Assembly (NCBI RefSeq): GCF_002706745.1
Contig: NZ_CP017702.1
Span: forward strand, 682,001 to 746,000
Length of the DNA stretch: 64,000 nucleotides
From: Companilactobacillus farciminis KCTC 3681 = DSM 20184
Lineage (GTDB): Bacteria; Bacillota; Bacilli; Lactobacillales; Lactobacillaceae
Direction of reading: 5' to 3'
Below, piece by piece: positions 41,299 through 50,470 of this stretch. A model generated the notes under the pieces. The model saw only the letters and a list, made by a program, of their open reading frames with translations. It made no database searches and had not been told where the DNA came from. A program made the translations under genes and the position numbers. Numbering within the stretch: the stretch's first letter is position 1; every line of letters starts with the position of its first letter.

Positions 41299-42465
41299 AT
41301 GAAAAACAATTTATTACCATTGGGAACTCGAGATGAATTTGGTGTTCGTTCTGAAGAAAAGCAACGCATTATCGGGGTGATTCAACGACATTTTAATAAT
41401 TTAGGCTTTGCAAGAATCTCGACGCCAATCATTGAGAAACAAGCCGTTTTTCAACCTTACCAATTGGTCAATTCAAAAATGTATCGCTTGTTGGATCAAG
41501 AAGGCGACACGATTGTTTTAAGACCTGACTTGACCTTACCAATTGCGAGATTTCTCAGCTCAACAAGTATTCCTTTGCCACAAAAATTTTGTTACGTGGG
41601 TGATATTTTTCGACTTAGTCGCAGCCTTTCTGGTTCATACAATCAACTGACTCAAGCGGGAATTGAATTGGTTGGTTATCAGTCGACCAAAGCTGAATTG
41701 GAATGTCTGATTAATATTTATGATTTGAGCCAAGAAATTTTAGATGAACAAATAACGATTGAATTAGGATATGCCGATTTTGCCAAAATCTTTCTCGATA
41801 TTTTTACTACTGATGTTGATTTGAGAAGGCAAATAGCTCAAGCCTTGTTCGATAAAAAAATAACTGAATATGAACGCTTGATATCCTCTTTTGAAGATCA
41901 GCGTTTGTATCCTTTGTTAAAAAAATGGCCGCGACTTTTTGGAGAACCAGATGTTATTTTCCAAGAATTAAATCAATATGAGTTGCCGGAATCAGTGACA
42001 TTACGATTGAAAAAAATCAAAGAAATTGTTCTCTTAGTTAGACAGGTTCTTCCCAAGCAACAATTGGCCATCGATTTAAGTAGTCGTGCTCCACAGCAAT
42101 ATTACACTGGTTTGACCTTTCGAGGGTTCGCCAAAAGTGGGGAAGATTATATTTTCAGTGGCGGACGTTATGACAATTTATTAGCTAATTTTCAAGCTCA
42201 AAATGAACCAGCAGTAGGTATGGGAATTGACATCGACTTATTAACAGACTTATGTGTAAAAAAATTCAATCGTATACCAAAAACATTAGTCTTTAGTTCG
42301 ATAAAGAATTGGTCAAAGGCACAAGCACTGGTAAAGAAATTGCCAAATGCGACTTTATCTTTGAGTAATACGAAAGTAGAGGCTGTAAAAGAGGCTCAAA
42401 AACTTCAAGCTAAATTGATTGATATTGAGGAGGATGAAGATGAATTTGAAAATAGCTCTAACTAA
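41299..42465 (+). CDS. hisZ: ATP phosphoribosyltransferase regulatory subunit HisZ
   Basis: HisZ resembles class II histidyl-tRNA synthetase but lacks aminoacylation. It forms the octameric ATP phosphoribosyltransferase with short HisG. The 388 residues begin NNLLPLGTRDEFGVRSEEK; motif 2-like VLRPDLTLPIARFL and CYVGDIFRLS, YYTGLTFRGFA and FSGGRYDNLL are visible. GGGGAGG lies upstream of the ATG. It is the first gene after the T-box. The 3' end overlaps hisG by 26 bp. Confidence 0.9.
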   Translation: MKNNLLPLGTRDEFGVRSEEKQRIIGVIQRHFNNLGFARISTPIIEKQAVFQPYQLVNSKMYRLLDQEGDTIVLRPDLTLPIARFLSSTSIPLPQKFCYVGDIFRLSRSLSGSYNQLTQAGIELVGYQSTKAELECLINIYDLSQEILDEQITIELGYADFAKIFLDIFTTDVDLRRQIAQALFDKKITEYERLISSFEDQRLYPLLKKWPRLFGEPDVIFQELNQYELPESVTLRLKKIKEIVLLVRQVLPKQQLAIDLSSRAPQQYYTGLTFRGFAKSGEDYIFSGGRYDNLLANFQAQNEPAVGMGIDIDLLTDLCVKKFNRIPKTLVFSSIKNWSKAQALVKKLPNATLSLSNTKVEAVKEAQKLQAKLIDIEEDEDEFENSSN

Positions 42466-43081
42466 AGGTCGAGTTGAAAAGCAAGTCATTCCACTATTAG
42501 AAAAAGCCGGAATTGATTGTACCCAGTTACGAAATAAAAAAAGGCGTTTGATATTTAATTCCACATCACAACCTTTTGAATTTATCTTAGCCAAAGGTCC
42601 TGATGTCACAACTTTTTTGGAACGAGGAGTAGTCGATATAGGCATTGTCGGTAGCGATATTTTGACCGAACATCGCAACAGCCAATATGAATTGCTAGAT
42701 TTACAGACGGGAAAATGTCAATTTGTCTTAGCATCGACTAACGACTTCGACCCAGATGAACCTAAACGAAAGATTATTGGAACTAAATATCCCAATATCA
42801 CCAAAGATTATTTCGATACTCTTGGTCAAGATGTGGAAATAATCAAGATTGAAGGATCAGTCGAATTAGCACCTTTAATCGGTTTGACAGATGCCATCGT
42901 TGATATTACTGAAACAGGAACCACATTACGTGAAAACAATTTAAAAGTTTTTGATTATTTGAATAAGGTTTCCACTCGGGTAGTCGTCAATCGTATGGCT
43001 TTGAAACAGCATCCCCAAGAAATTTTTGAGTTTGTAGATCAACTAAAAAAAGTCGTTACTGAAGAAAAGGCTCTTTCTTAA
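42440..43081 (+). CDS. hisG: ATP phosphoribosyltransferase catalytic subunit (short form)
   Basis: The enzyme condenses ATP and PRPP in the first step of histidine synthesis. The 213-residue short form lacks the C-terminal regulatory domain and requires HisZ. It opens MNLKIALTKGRVEKQVIPLLEKAG, has LAKGPDVTTFLERGVVDIGIVGSDIL, and the PRPP loop LIGLTDAIVDITETGTTLRENN. ATG 42440 lies 6 bp after GAGGAGG inside the end of hisZ. It is separated from hisD by a 311-bp interval containing structured element copy 2. Confidence 0.92.
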   Translation: MNLKIALTKGRVEKQVIPLLEKAGIDCTQLRNKKRRLIFNSTSQPFEFILAKGPDVTTFLERGVVDIGIVGSDILTEHRNSQYELLDLQTGKCQFVLASTNDFDPDEPKRKIIGTKYPNITKDYFDTLGQDVEIIKIEGSVELAPLIGLTDAIVDITETGTTLRENNLKVFDYLNKVSTRVVVNRMALKQHPQEIFEFVDQLKKVVTEEKALS

Positions 43082-43101
43082 TCTTGGTTAGTGTAAGTAT
43101 T

Positions 43102-43270
43102 CCGTCCTCCATAGCAAAGAAAATTTGGTTGGAACAATGTGGGCACGACTTGGAGCCTTTGCTAAGACCAAAACCAGGCAAAGTCTTCAAGCTCGACCTT
43201 TCACTAGGCAATAAATTGCCAAGAGAAATTTCACATTTGAGCCAATTTTCTTTACTATTCCGGACTAGAT
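43102..43270 (+). repeat. Structured intergenic element, copy 2 (inside the his operon)
   Basis: The closing stem pairs TAGCAAAGAAAATT (43112 on) with AATTTTCTTTACTA (to 43257), with one mismatch. Hairpin A is CTTGGAGCCTTTGC (43149-43162) with GCAAAGTCTTCAAG (43178-43191). Hairpin B is TTTCACTAGGCAA (43199-43211) with TTGCCAAGAGAAA (43216-43228), two mismatches. The right end reads CCGGACTAGAT. It lies between hisG and hisD. A short ORF over it (43084-43272) has no ribosome site and is judged spurious. Confidence 0.75.
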
Positions 43271-43321
43271 AGAAATTCTATTTTATTTTCTTAATTATTT
43301 GGAATAAATAACAGAAGACGT

Positions 43322-43366
43322 TATCTAGTCGAGAGTGACGGCACTTTAAATCTAATTAAATTTAAG
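43322..43366 (-). repeat. Deleted second element with conserved flank
   Basis: CTAGTCGAGAG (43325-43335) matches the start of copy 1b. It is followed directly by CGGCACTTTAAATCTAATTA (43339 on), which matches the outer flank of copy 1b (13650 on). The locus thus looks like the 1a-1b arrangement with the body of the second element lost. Confidence 0.5.
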
Positions 43367-43392
43367 AAAGAAGAAAAAAGAGGCAGGTAAAA

Positions 43393-44679
43393 ATGAAAAT
43401 TTATCAAAAGAGCTTAACTGAATTGGAACAAATCGTTCAAAACAAAACACGTCAATTGACGGATCCAAAGGTTGAACAGGCCGTTAGTCAGATTATTGAA
43501 CAAGTTGCTGAAAATGGTGATACGGCTGTTCGTAATTATGAAGAAAAATTTGATCAAGTGAAATTGACCGATTTTAAATTAGATCAAGCGGTGATTGACG
43601 AAGCTTACGAAACTTTAGACGAAAATGTCAAACAAGCTTTGTTATTAGCAAAGAAAAATATCACAAGTTTTCACCAAAAAGAAGTCAGCAAGGGTTTCAT
43701 CGATTCAGAGCAGGTCGGTGTTTTGCGAGGTCAAAAATTATTGCCTTTGGAAAAGGTTGGCTTATACGTTCCTGGTGGCACGGCTGCTTATCCTTCAACA
43801 ATTTTAATGAGTGCTCTACCTGCCAAGATTGCTGGGGTCAAAGAAATAATCATGGTTACGCCACCACAAAAAGATGGTATTTCTAAGGCTGTTTTAGCTG
43901 CTGCCAAGATTGCTGGAATCGATTCAATTTATCAAGTTGGCGGTGCTCAAGCAATTGCTGCTTTAGCTTTTGGAACAGAGACAATTCCACGAGTTGACAA
44001 GATTGTTGGTCCCGGAAATATCTTTGTTGCAACTGCCAAGAAACAAGTTTTTGGCCAGGTAGCTATCGATATGGTGGCGGGTCCTTCAGAAATTGGTATT
44101 ATAGCAGACGACCAGGCTGATCCTAAACAGTTAGCAGCTGATTTACTATCCCAAGCAGAGCATGATAAATTAGCTCGTCCTATCTTAGTAACCGACAGTG
44201 AAAAATTAGCCCAAGCAGTCAGTCAAAACGTTGATTTACAACTAAAGACCTTGCCACGACAAGAGATTGCTCAAGCATCAGTTTTGAACAAAGGATTCAT
44301 TGCTATCGTAAAAGAACCAGCTGATATGTTTACTTTGATGAATTTGATAGCACCAGAACACTTGGAAATTCAATTGGAAAATCCAACTCAATATCTCAAT
44401 CAAATTAAAAATGCCGGATCAGTTTTCTTAGGCAAATATGCTTCTGAACCATTGGGAGATTACGTTGCTGGTCCTAATCACATCTTACCAACGGGTGGTA
44501 CAGCCAGATTTTCATCTCCACTAGGCGTATATGATTTCGTTAAAAGAACTTCATTTATTCAATACACAAAGCCGGCACTAGCTAAAGAGGCCAAAGCTAT
44601 TACGACATTAGCACGAGTAGAAGGATTGGAAGCACACGCAAGAGCCATCGAATCAAGATTTGATAAATATTATGAATAA
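43393..44679 (+). CDS. hisD: Histidinol dehydrogenase
   Basis: The zinc enzyme oxidises L-histidinol to histidine in two NAD-dependent steps. The 428-residue sequence includes LPLEKVGLYVPGGTAAYPST, KIVGPGNIFVATAKKQVFG, IDMVAGPSEIGI, the metal and catalytic region LLSQAEHD, and APEHLEI with the conserved Glu-His pair. GNHILPTGGTARF is represented by PNHILPTGGTARFSSPL. AGGCAGG precedes the ATG. hisB follows 15 bp later. Confidence 0.94.
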   Translation: MKIYQKSLTELEQIVQNKTRQLTDPKVEQAVSQIIEQVAENGDTAVRNYEEKFDQVKLTDFKLDQAVIDEAYETLDENVKQALLLAKKNITSFHQKEVSKGFIDSEQVGVLRGQKLLPLEKVGLYVPGGTAAYPSTILMSALPAKIAGVKEIIMVTPPQKDGISKAVLAAAKIAGIDSIYQVGGAQAIAALAFGTETIPRVDKIVGPGNIFVATAKKQVFGQVAIDMVAGPSEIGIIADDQADPKQLAADLLSQAEHDKLARPILVTDSEKLAQAVSQNVDLQLKTLPRQEIAQASVLNKGFIAIVKEPADMFTLMNLIAPEHLEIQLENPTQYLNQIKNAGSVFLGKYASEPLGDYVAGPNHILPTGGTARFSSPLGVYDFVKRTSFIQYTKPALAKEAKAITTLARVEGLEAHARAIESRFDKYYE

Positions 44680-44694
44680 TGCGAGGGAAAAAAG

Positions 44695-45279
44695 ATGAGA
44701 CAAGCAACGATTGAACGCAATACTAAGGAAACACAAATTAAGATGACATTGAATTTGGATGATCAGAGTCAAGTAGATATTGACACTGGGATTGGTTTTT
44801 TGAATCACATGTTGAACCTCTTCGCTAAACACGGACGCTTTGGTTTGGTAGTGAAAGTTAATGGCGATTTAGACGTTGATCCACATCACACGACTGAAGA
44901 TACCGGTATCGTTTTGGGTGAATGTATCAAGCAGGCGTTAGGTCAAAAAGTCGGTATCGAAAGATTTGGAACTCAATTCGTACCAATGGATGAAACTTTA
45001 GGTCAGGTCAGTTTGGATCTCAGTGGTCGCTCATATTTAGTCTTTGATGCTTTGTTCGAAAATCCTCGTTTGGGTGGTTTAGATACTGAAACGGTCGAAG
45101 ATTTTTTCCAAGCTGTTGCTTTCAGCGCTGAAATGAATTTGCACGCTCGAATCCTTTATGGTCGAAATACTCACCACAAGGTAGAGAGCTTATTCAAGGC
45201 CTTCGGTCGAGCTTTACGTCAAGCAGTAACAGTTAATCCTGAAATTATTGGAGTCAATTCTACGAAAGGTGTGATCTGA
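44695..45279 (+). CDS. hisB: Imidazoleglycerol-phosphate dehydratase
   Basis: The manganese enzyme converts imidazoleglycerol phosphate to imidazoleacetol phosphate. This is the monofunctional 194-residue form. It shows [19 protein letters not shown], the metal motif [14 protein letters not shown] and the second motif [17 protein letters not shown]. The phosphatase activity found on HisB in enterobacteria is supplied here by hisK. Its stop shares a base with the hisH start (TGATG). Confidence 0.94.
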   Translation: MRQATIERNTKETQIKMTLNLDDQSQVDIDTGIGFLNHMLNLFAKHGRFGLVVKVNGDLDVDPHHTTEDTGIVLGECIKQALGQKVGIERFGTQFVPMDETLGQVSLDLSGRSYLVFDALFENPRLGGLDTETVEDFFQAVAFSAEMNLHARILYGRNTHHKVESLFKAFGRALRQAVTVNPEIIGVNSTKGVI

Positions 45280-45896
45280 TGTTTGCAATCGTCGATTATG
45301 ATACTGGAAACACCCAAAATCTCAAAAAAGCCTTAGATTATTTACAAATAAAAAATCAATTAACGGCTGATCCGACAACTATCCTTCAAGCAGAAGCGGT
45401 AATTTTACCCGGAGTGGGGGCATTCAAGCCAGCCATGCAAGCTCTAGAAGACCGTAATTTAGTGTCAGTTTTGAAACAAGTCAAAGAAAAGCAAATTCCC
45501 ATATTAGGCATTTGTCTAGGAATGCAATTGTTGTTCGAATCTAGTGAAGAATACGGACTTACTAAAGGCTTAGGTTTTATTAAAGGTCAGGTCAAAGCAA
45601 TCCCCAAACGCCAACTAAAAATCCCACAAATGGGTTGGAATCAAAATCAAGCTTTCATACAAACTAGTTTTCCAATCGATCAAAGATACACTTATTTCGT
45701 TCATTCTTACTATGCAGACTGTTCTTTGGAAAACATTGTAGCCGGAGTAGATTATGGGCAATTGATTCCTAGCTTAGTTCAGAATGGCAAAGTTGTCGGC
45801 ATGCAATTTCATCCCGAGAAGAGCGGTCAAGTCGGATTAGATTTGTTGAAGAATTTCCAAAGGATGGTGAATGAAGATGATTTTTCCCGCAATTGA
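45279..45896 (+). CDS. hisH: Imidazole glycerol phosphate synthase glutaminase subunit
   Basis: HisH hydrolyses glutamine and channels ammonia to HisF. The 205-residue class I amidotransferase has the nucleophile in ILGICLGMQLLFESS and the His-Glu dyad in GMQFHPEKSG. The N-terminus FAIVDYDTGNTQNLKKAL is typical. It overlaps hisB by one base and hisA by 26 bp. Confidence 0.93.
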   Translation: MFAIVDYDTGNTQNLKKALDYLQIKNQLTADPTTILQAEAVILPGVGAFKPAMQALEDRNLVSVLKQVKEKQIPILGICLGMQLLFESSEEYGLTKGLGFIKGQVKAIPKRQLKIPQMGWNQNQAFIQTSFPIDQRYTYFVHSYYADCSLENIVAGVDYGQLIPSLVQNGKVVGMQFHPEKSGQVGLDLLKNFQRMVNEDDFSRN

Positions 45897-46596
45897 TTTA
45901 AAAAATGGTCAAAGCGTACGTTTGTTTCAAGGTGATTATCAAGTAGTGACGATGATTAACGCTAATCCAATACAACAGGCAAAGCAGATTGAAATATCTG
46001 GTGTTAAGCAGCTGCATTTAGTTGATTTGGATGGAGCTAAAAGTGGCCAGCCAGAAAATCTCGCAATAATCAGACAAATTCGTCAAGTTTTCACTGGCTT
46101 TTTGGAACTGGGCGGTGGTATTAGAACTTATCAAATTGCTCAACAATATTTGAAATTAGGAATTGATCGAATTGTAATTGGTTCAGCAGCTTTGAAAAAT
46201 CCTCAGTTGGTGAAACAGTTGATCGATGATTTCGGCGCTTCAAAAATTGCTATTGGAATTGACGGTAAGAATGGACAAGTAGCGACTGAAGGCTGGTTGG
46301 AGCAGTCAAAGGTAAAAATGAGCAGCTTGATTGCTAAAATGAATGAATTTGGAGCCAAAAACTTCATCGTCACGGATGTCAGTCGAGATGGTACGATGCA
46401 AGGTCCTAATCTAAATTTATTGGGAGATTTGAAAGAAGAAATTCCACAGGTAAATTTAATTGCTAGCGGTGGAATTCGTAATATTGAAGATTTAAAAGCT
46501 TTGAAAAGAATGGGAATTGATCAGAGTATTATCGGCAAAGCTATCTTTGAAAAGACGATTTCTCTAGCTCAAATTTTGGAGGTGGAAAAATGTTAG
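45871..46596 (+). CDS. hisA: ProFAR isomerase
   Basis: HisA isomerises ProFAR to PRFAR by an Amadori rearrangement. The 241-residue beta-alpha barrel has catalytic Asp residues in [19 protein letters not shown] and [14 protein letters not shown], and phosphate loops in LGGGIRT and [11 protein letters not shown] 45871 sits 7 bp after AAAGG; ATG 45877 is a possible alternative. It overlaps hisH and hisF. Confidence 0.93.
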   Translation: MKMIFPAIDLKNGQSVRLFQGDYQVVTMINANPIQQAKQIEISGVKQLHLVDLDGAKSGQPENLAIIRQIRQVFTGFLELGGGIRTYQIAQQYLKLGIDRIVIGSAALKNPQLVKQLIDDFGASKIAIGIDGKNGQVATEGWLEQSKVKMSSLIAKMNEFGAKNFIVTDVSRDGTMQGPNLNLLGDLKEEIPQVNLIASGGIRNIEDLKALKRMGIDQSIIGKAIFEKTISLAQILEVEKC

Positions 46597-47342
46597 CCAA
46601 AAGAATTATTCCTTGTCTTGATGTCGATGACGGTCGTGTCAAGAAAGGCGTTAATTTCGTAAATTTAACTGATGTCGGCGATCCCGTTGAAATAGCAGCC
46701 GAATATCAAAAGCAAGGTGCAGATGAATTGGTGTTCTTGGATATTTCTGCAACGAATCAAAAACGACAGACAACAATTAATATGGTAGAAAAAGTTTCCC
46801 GGCAAGTTTTCATGCCTTTGACCATTGGTGGGGGAATTAAATCGGTGGCTGGCATGGATCGACTTTTAAAAGTTGGAGCAGATAAGATTGCTATTAATTC
46901 AGCTGCCGTCAATAATCCTCAATTGATCAGTCAAGGTGCTCAAAAATTTGGCAATCAATGTATCGTAGTTGCTATCGATGTTAAAAAGATAGCCGACAAA
47001 TACGTCGTTTATGTAAATGGTGGACAAAAAAAGACTGATTTGGATGCAATAGCTTGGGCTAAGAAAGTCGTTGAACTTGGAGCAGGAGAATTGTTAGTCA
47101 CGAGTATGGATAAAGATGGTACTAAAGATGGCTTTGATATTGAATTATATCAAGCACTCAATCAAGTAGTTGACGTACCAATCATTGCTTCAGGTGGTGC
47201 AGGCAAAGTCGAAGATTTCAGTCAAGCTTTCTTAAAAGCCGATGTTGATGGAGCTTTAGCAGCTTCAGTCTTTCATTTTGGCGAATTAACAATTGCGGAT
47301 GTGAAAAAATCTCTAAAATCCAAAGGAGTGATTGTTAGATGA
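46590..47342 (+). CDS. hisF: Imidazole glycerol phosphate synthase cyclase subunit
   Basis: HisF uses ammonia from HisH to convert PRFAR to imidazoleglycerol phosphate and AICAR. The 250-residue barrel has Asp in [18 protein letters not shown] and in [10 protein letters not shown]. Phosphate-binding GGGIKS and IASGGAGK and the segment [16 protein letters not shown] are also present. GGAGG precedes the ATG, which overlaps hisA by 7 bp. Confidence 0.94.
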   Translation: MLAKRIIPCLDVDDGRVKKGVNFVNLTDVGDPVEIAAEYQKQGADELVFLDISATNQKRQTTINMVEKVSRQVFMPLTIGGGIKSVAGMDRLLKVGADKIAINSAAVNNPQLISQGAQKFGNQCIVVAIDVKKIADKYVVYVNGGQKKTDLDAIAWAKKVVELGAGELLVTSMDKDGTKDGFDIELYQALNQVVDVPIIASGGAGKVEDFSQAFLKADVDGALAASVFHFGELTIADVKKSLKSKGVIVR

Positions 47343-47653
47343 TACAACCAGATTTTTCAAAAGGGCTCTTAACTACTGTCGTGGTCGATGCAACAACTAA
47401 AGATGTCTTAATGGTTGCTTGGATGAATCAAGAGAGCTATCAAAAAACTCTAACTAGTGGTCAAACGTGGTTTTGGTCGCGTTCTAGAAAATGTTTATGG
47501 CATAAAGGCGAAACTAGTAGCAATACCCAAGATGTCATTGATTTAACTTTAGACTGTGATCTCGATACTTTATTAGTTACGGTCAATCCTCATGGTCCAG
47601 CTTGTCATACCGGCAATCGAACTTGTTTTTTTAATCCCGTGAGAGAAGGTTAA
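47339..47653 (+). CDS. hisI: Phosphoribosyl-AMP cyclohydrolase
   Basis: HisI opens the purine ring of phosphoribosyl-AMP. The 104-residue stand-alone enzyme has [23 protein letters not shown], the motif LWHKGETS, the metal-binding DCDLDTLLV, and the zinc cysteines in [14 protein letters not shown]. It overlaps hisF by 4 bp. HisI and HisE are separate genes here, whereas many bacteria fuse them. Confidence 0.93.
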   Translation: MIQPDFSKGLLTTVVVDATTKDVLMVAWMNQESYQKTLTSGQTWFWSRSRKCLWHKGETSSNTQDVIDLTLDCDLDTLLVTVNPHGPACHTGNRTCFFNPVREG

Positions 47654-47655
47654 TT

Positions 47656-47988
47656 ATGCAAAATTTAGATGAATTATATAACTTAGTCAAAGAGCGTCAA
47701 AACAATCCTAAGAAGGGTTCATATACTGATTATTTGTTTTCTGAAGGTTTGGATAAAATTTTAAAAAAGGTCGGTGAAGAGTCAACCGAAGTGATCGTTG
47801 CTGCTAAGAATCCCGGCAAAAAACGTGGTGATGGCGAATTAGTCTACGAATCGGCTGATTTGTTGTATCACCTTTGCGTTTTATGGGCTCAACAGGGCGT
47901 CACTTTTGACCAGATCAAAGAAGAATTGGCTAAAAGAGAAGGTCTGATGAGTCAGTTTAAAGATCGTCCTGAAATCAAAGATTTGTAA
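47656..47988 (+). CDS. hisE: Phosphoribosyl-ATP pyrophosphohydrolase
   Basis: HisE cleaves phosphoribosyl-ATP to phosphoribosyl-AMP and pyrophosphate. The 110-residue all-helical enzyme has the MazG-like metal motif in [15 protein letters not shown] and [17 protein letters not shown]. It begins 2 bp after the hisI stop and is followed 12 bp later by hisC. Confidence 0.92.
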   Translation: MQNLDELYNLVKERQNNPKKGSYTDYLFSEGLDKILKKVGEESTEVIVAAKNPGKKRGDGELVYESADLLYHLCVLWAQQGVTFDQIKEELAKREGLMSQFKDRPEIKDL

Positions 47989-48000
47989 GAGGCTATTAAT

Positions 48001-49074
48001 ATGAAGAAAATCATTCAAGAATTGAACCCATATATTCCAGAGAAACCGTTACAACAATTACAAGAAGAATTAGGACTTGAGAAAATTGTCCGTTTGTCAG
48101 CTAATGAGAATCCTTACGGGACCTCACCTAAAGTTAAAGAAGCTATTTTGAATTGGAACTACGATTTAAGCAATCGCTATCCAGATAGTTCAGCTCAAGA
48201 ATTACGTAATTTAGTGGCCGAAAAATTTTCTCTAGATCCTAGTCAGATTGTCTTTGGCGTTGGGTTAGACGAAGTCATAGTTATGCTATCGCGAGTCTTT
48301 TTACAACCGGGGGATGAAGAACTCGTCAGCGTGCCGACATTTTCGGAATATGCACTGCACGCTGAAATTGAAGAAGCAGTTATTAAGGAAGTTGCTACTA
48401 AAGAAAATGGTCAAATAGATTTTTCCGCATTGTTAAAAAATATTACTGCTAAAACTAAATTGGTTTGGTTGTGCAATCCGAATAATCCTACTGGTACTTA
48501 TGAGACCGTGTCGTCAATCGAAGAATTTGTTAAGCAAGTTCCCAAAGAAACAATGGTCCTAGTCGATGAAGCTTATATTGATTTTGTGACGGAAGAAAAT
48601 CCCACGACAGCGATGAATCTAACTAAGAAATATCCAAATATCGTCGTTATGCGTACTTTTTCTAAAGCATATGGCCTCGCTAATTTTCGAGTAGGATATG
48701 CAGTCTTTTCAAATCAAATCGCAGGTGAAGTTCAAAAGGTTCGTCTGCCTTATAATGTCAGCTCAATAGCCCAAACTGCAGCGATTGCAGCCTTCAAAGA
48801 TCAAAGTTTTGTCGATGAAGTTGTTGCTAAAAACGCAATCGAACGAGCTAAGTATGAAGAGCTTTTCCAAAAATTAGGTTTGAAATTTTATCACAGTCAG
48901 GCCAATTTCATATTCTTTAAAGCAGATTCAGCCCAAGAGTTAGCTCAAGTTTTGTTAAAGAATGGTTATTTAATTAGAACTGGATTGCGTCCTAGTTGGT
49001 TACGGCTATCCATTGGTACCCCAGATGATAATCTAAAAATACAAAAGATCATTACTGATTTTTTGGTTTCTTAA
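48001..49074 (+). CDS. hisC: Histidinol-phosphate aminotransferase
   Basis: The PLP enzyme transfers an amino group from glutamate to imidazoleacetol phosphate. The 357-residue sequence begins IIQELNPYIPEKPLQQLQEE and shows LSANENPYGTSPKV, LCNPNNPTGT, VDEAYIDF and the PLP lysine in RTFSKAYGLANFRVGY. The C-terminal R in TGLRPSWLRLSIGT binds the substrate carboxylate or phosphate. It is the last gene of the his operon. Confidence 0.94.
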   Translation: MKKIIQELNPYIPEKPLQQLQEELGLEKIVRLSANENPYGTSPKVKEAILNWNYDLSNRYPDSSAQELRNLVAEKFSLDPSQIVFGVGLDEVIVMLSRVFLQPGDEELVSVPTFSEYALHAEIEEAVIKEVATKENGQIDFSALLKNITAKTKLVWLCNPNNPTGTYETVSSIEEFVKQVPKETMVLVDEAYIDFVTEENPTTAMNLTKKYPNIVVMRTFSKAYGLANFRVGYAVFSNQIAGEVQKVRLPYNVSSIAQTAAIAAFKDQSFVDEVVAKNAIERAKYEELFQKLGLKFYHSQANFIFFKADSAQELAQVLLKNGYLIRTGLRPSWLRLSIGTPDDNLKIQKIITDFLVS

Positions 49075-49107
49075 TGGGCAATTTCTTTTATTTTTATATG
49101 ATTCGAA

Positions 49108-49140
49108 AATAGCATCTACTAGATGGGGTAGGTGCTATTA
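49108..49140 (+). terminator. Hairpin after hisC
   Basis: AATAGCATCTAC (49108-49119) pairs with GTAGGTGCTATT (49128-49139) with one G-T pair. No strong T run follows, so its strength as a terminator is uncertain. Confidence 0.5.
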
Positions 49141-49168
49141 ATCTGTTTATATAAGAAATAAAACCACT

Positions 49169-49338
49169 ATCCAGTCCGAAACAGCAAAGCAAATTGGCTC
49201 AAATGTGAAATTATTCTTAGCAATTTATTGCTTAGAATAAGGTCGAGCTTGAAGACTTTGCCCGGTTTTGGTCTTAGCAAAGGCTCCAAGTCGTGCCCAC
49301 ATTGTTCCAGCCAAGTTTGCTTTGCTGTGGAGGACGGA
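49169..49338 (-). repeat. Structured intergenic element, copy 3 (after hisC, inverted relative to copy 2)
   Basis: The closing stem pairs ACAGCAAAGCAAA (49181-49193) with TTTGCTTTGCTGT (49316-49328), 13 bp perfect, plus TTGG/CCAA across a bulge. Hairpin B is TTATTCTTAGCAA (49211-49223) with TTGCTTAGAATAA (49228-49240). Hairpin A is CTTGAAGACTTTGC (49248-49261) with GCAAAGGCTCCAAG (49277-49290). It starts CCAGTCC and ends GGAGGACGG. The upstream sequence AAACCACTAT also precedes copy 1b. Confidence 0.75.
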
Positions 49339-49441
49339 ATTTTAGTACAAACTTATAATTAATTTCGATTTGTTAAAGACATCACTTTTAGAATACGCTA
49401 TCATAAATATATAGAATAAAAATAATGAAGTGGGTGTCATT

Positions 49442-50458
49442 ATGAATGTTGCTTTGATCGTAACAATCGTATTAGTTATGGCAGTGGTTTTTGTTAATGG
49501 TTGGACCGATGCGCCCAATGCTATTGCTACAGCAGTATCGACTAGAGTATTACGACCTAATATTGCTATCTATATTGCGGTAGTAATGAACTTTTTGGGT
49601 GCTTTAGTAATGACCTTTTTCAATGCTCAAGTCGCGGAAACAATCAGTAATATCGTCAGTTTTGATGGTGCAGGCAATACTAGTCAGATTGCTTTAGCAG
49701 CTTCTTTGTTTGCTATTGTCACTTGGGCGGTAGCAGCTTGGTGGTTTGGAATTCCTACAAGTGAGTCGCATGCTTTGATTGCTGGGTTAACTGGAGCAGC
49801 GATGGCCTTGGGTGGTCTGAACGCAGTTAATATGACAGAGTGGTGGAAAGTCATCATTGGTTTGATTGTTTCAACTGTTTTTGGACTCGGTGGTGGCTAT
49901 ATCATTACCAAACTCGTTATTTTAATCTTTCGACCAATCAATCGTTTGATTGCCAATAAATTCTTCACCGTTGGACAAGCTCTCAGTGCAATGGCAATGG
50001 CTTTCTTGCATGGTGCTCAAGATGGGCAAAAGTTCATGGGCGTATTCATGTTGACACTTTATTACAATGGTTTGGTTGGTAAGACGGCTGGCGGTGGTTT
50101 CGCAATTCCGATTTGGGTCATGGTCTTGTGTTCAGTCACGATGGGATTAGGAACTTCAGTTGGTGGAATGCGGATCATTAAATCTGTTGGGATGGATATG
50201 GTTAAGTTGGAGAGATATCAAGGTTTTTCTGCCGATTTGGGTGCAGCAATCACGTTGTTTTTCTCATCTTTATTTGGAATTCCGGTTTCAACTACGCATA
50301 CTAAAACAACCGCAATCATGGGAGCTGGTGCTGCGAAAAGATTTTCTTCCGTTGATTGGAGCGTCGTTCGAGATATGGTCTTAGCGTGGGTCTTAACTTT
50401 TCCTGGCTGTGGCTTGATAGCTTACTTTATGTCAAAATTATTTATGGCAATTTTCTAG
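49442..50458 (+). CDS. pit: Inorganic phosphate transporter, PiT family
   Basis: The protein is a predicted low-affinity cation- or proton-coupled phosphate permease of 338 residues with about nine transmembrane segments. The duplicated PiT signature is present: VNGWTDAPNAIATAVSTR at the N-terminus and ALSAMAMAFLHGAQDGQKFMG in the second half. GIPTSESHALIAGLTGAA and GIPVSTTHTKTTAIMGAG are the matching second motifs. ATG 49442 is preferred over GTG 49430, which contains the likely ribosome site. The DUF47 gene follows 12 bp later. Confidence 0.9.
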   Translation: MNVALIVTIVLVMAVVFVNGWTDAPNAIATAVSTRVLRPNIAIYIAVVMNFLGALVMTFFNAQVAETISNIVSFDGAGNTSQIALAASLFAIVTWAVAAWWFGIPTSESHALIAGLTGAAMALGGLNAVNMTEWWKVIIGLIVSTVFGLGGGYIITKLVILIFRPINRLIANKFFTVGQALSAMAMAFLHGAQDGQKFMGVFMLTLYYNGLVGKTAGGGFAIPIWVMVLCSVTMGLGTSVGGMRIIKSVGMDMVKLERYQGFSADLGAAITLFFSSLFGIPVSTTHTKTTAIMGAGAAKRFSSVDWSVVRDMVLAWVLTFPGCGLIAYFMSKLFMAIF

Positions 50459-50470
50459 GGGGCAAACGAG

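Noticed and set aside
43084..43272. 62-codon ORF over structured element copy 2
   Set aside because: It has no ribosome site, and the inverted-repeat structure explains the sequence; the other copies do not keep the frame.
13141..49338. Structured elements as insertion sequences
   Set aside because: They are too short, encode no transposase, and show no clear target-site duplication.
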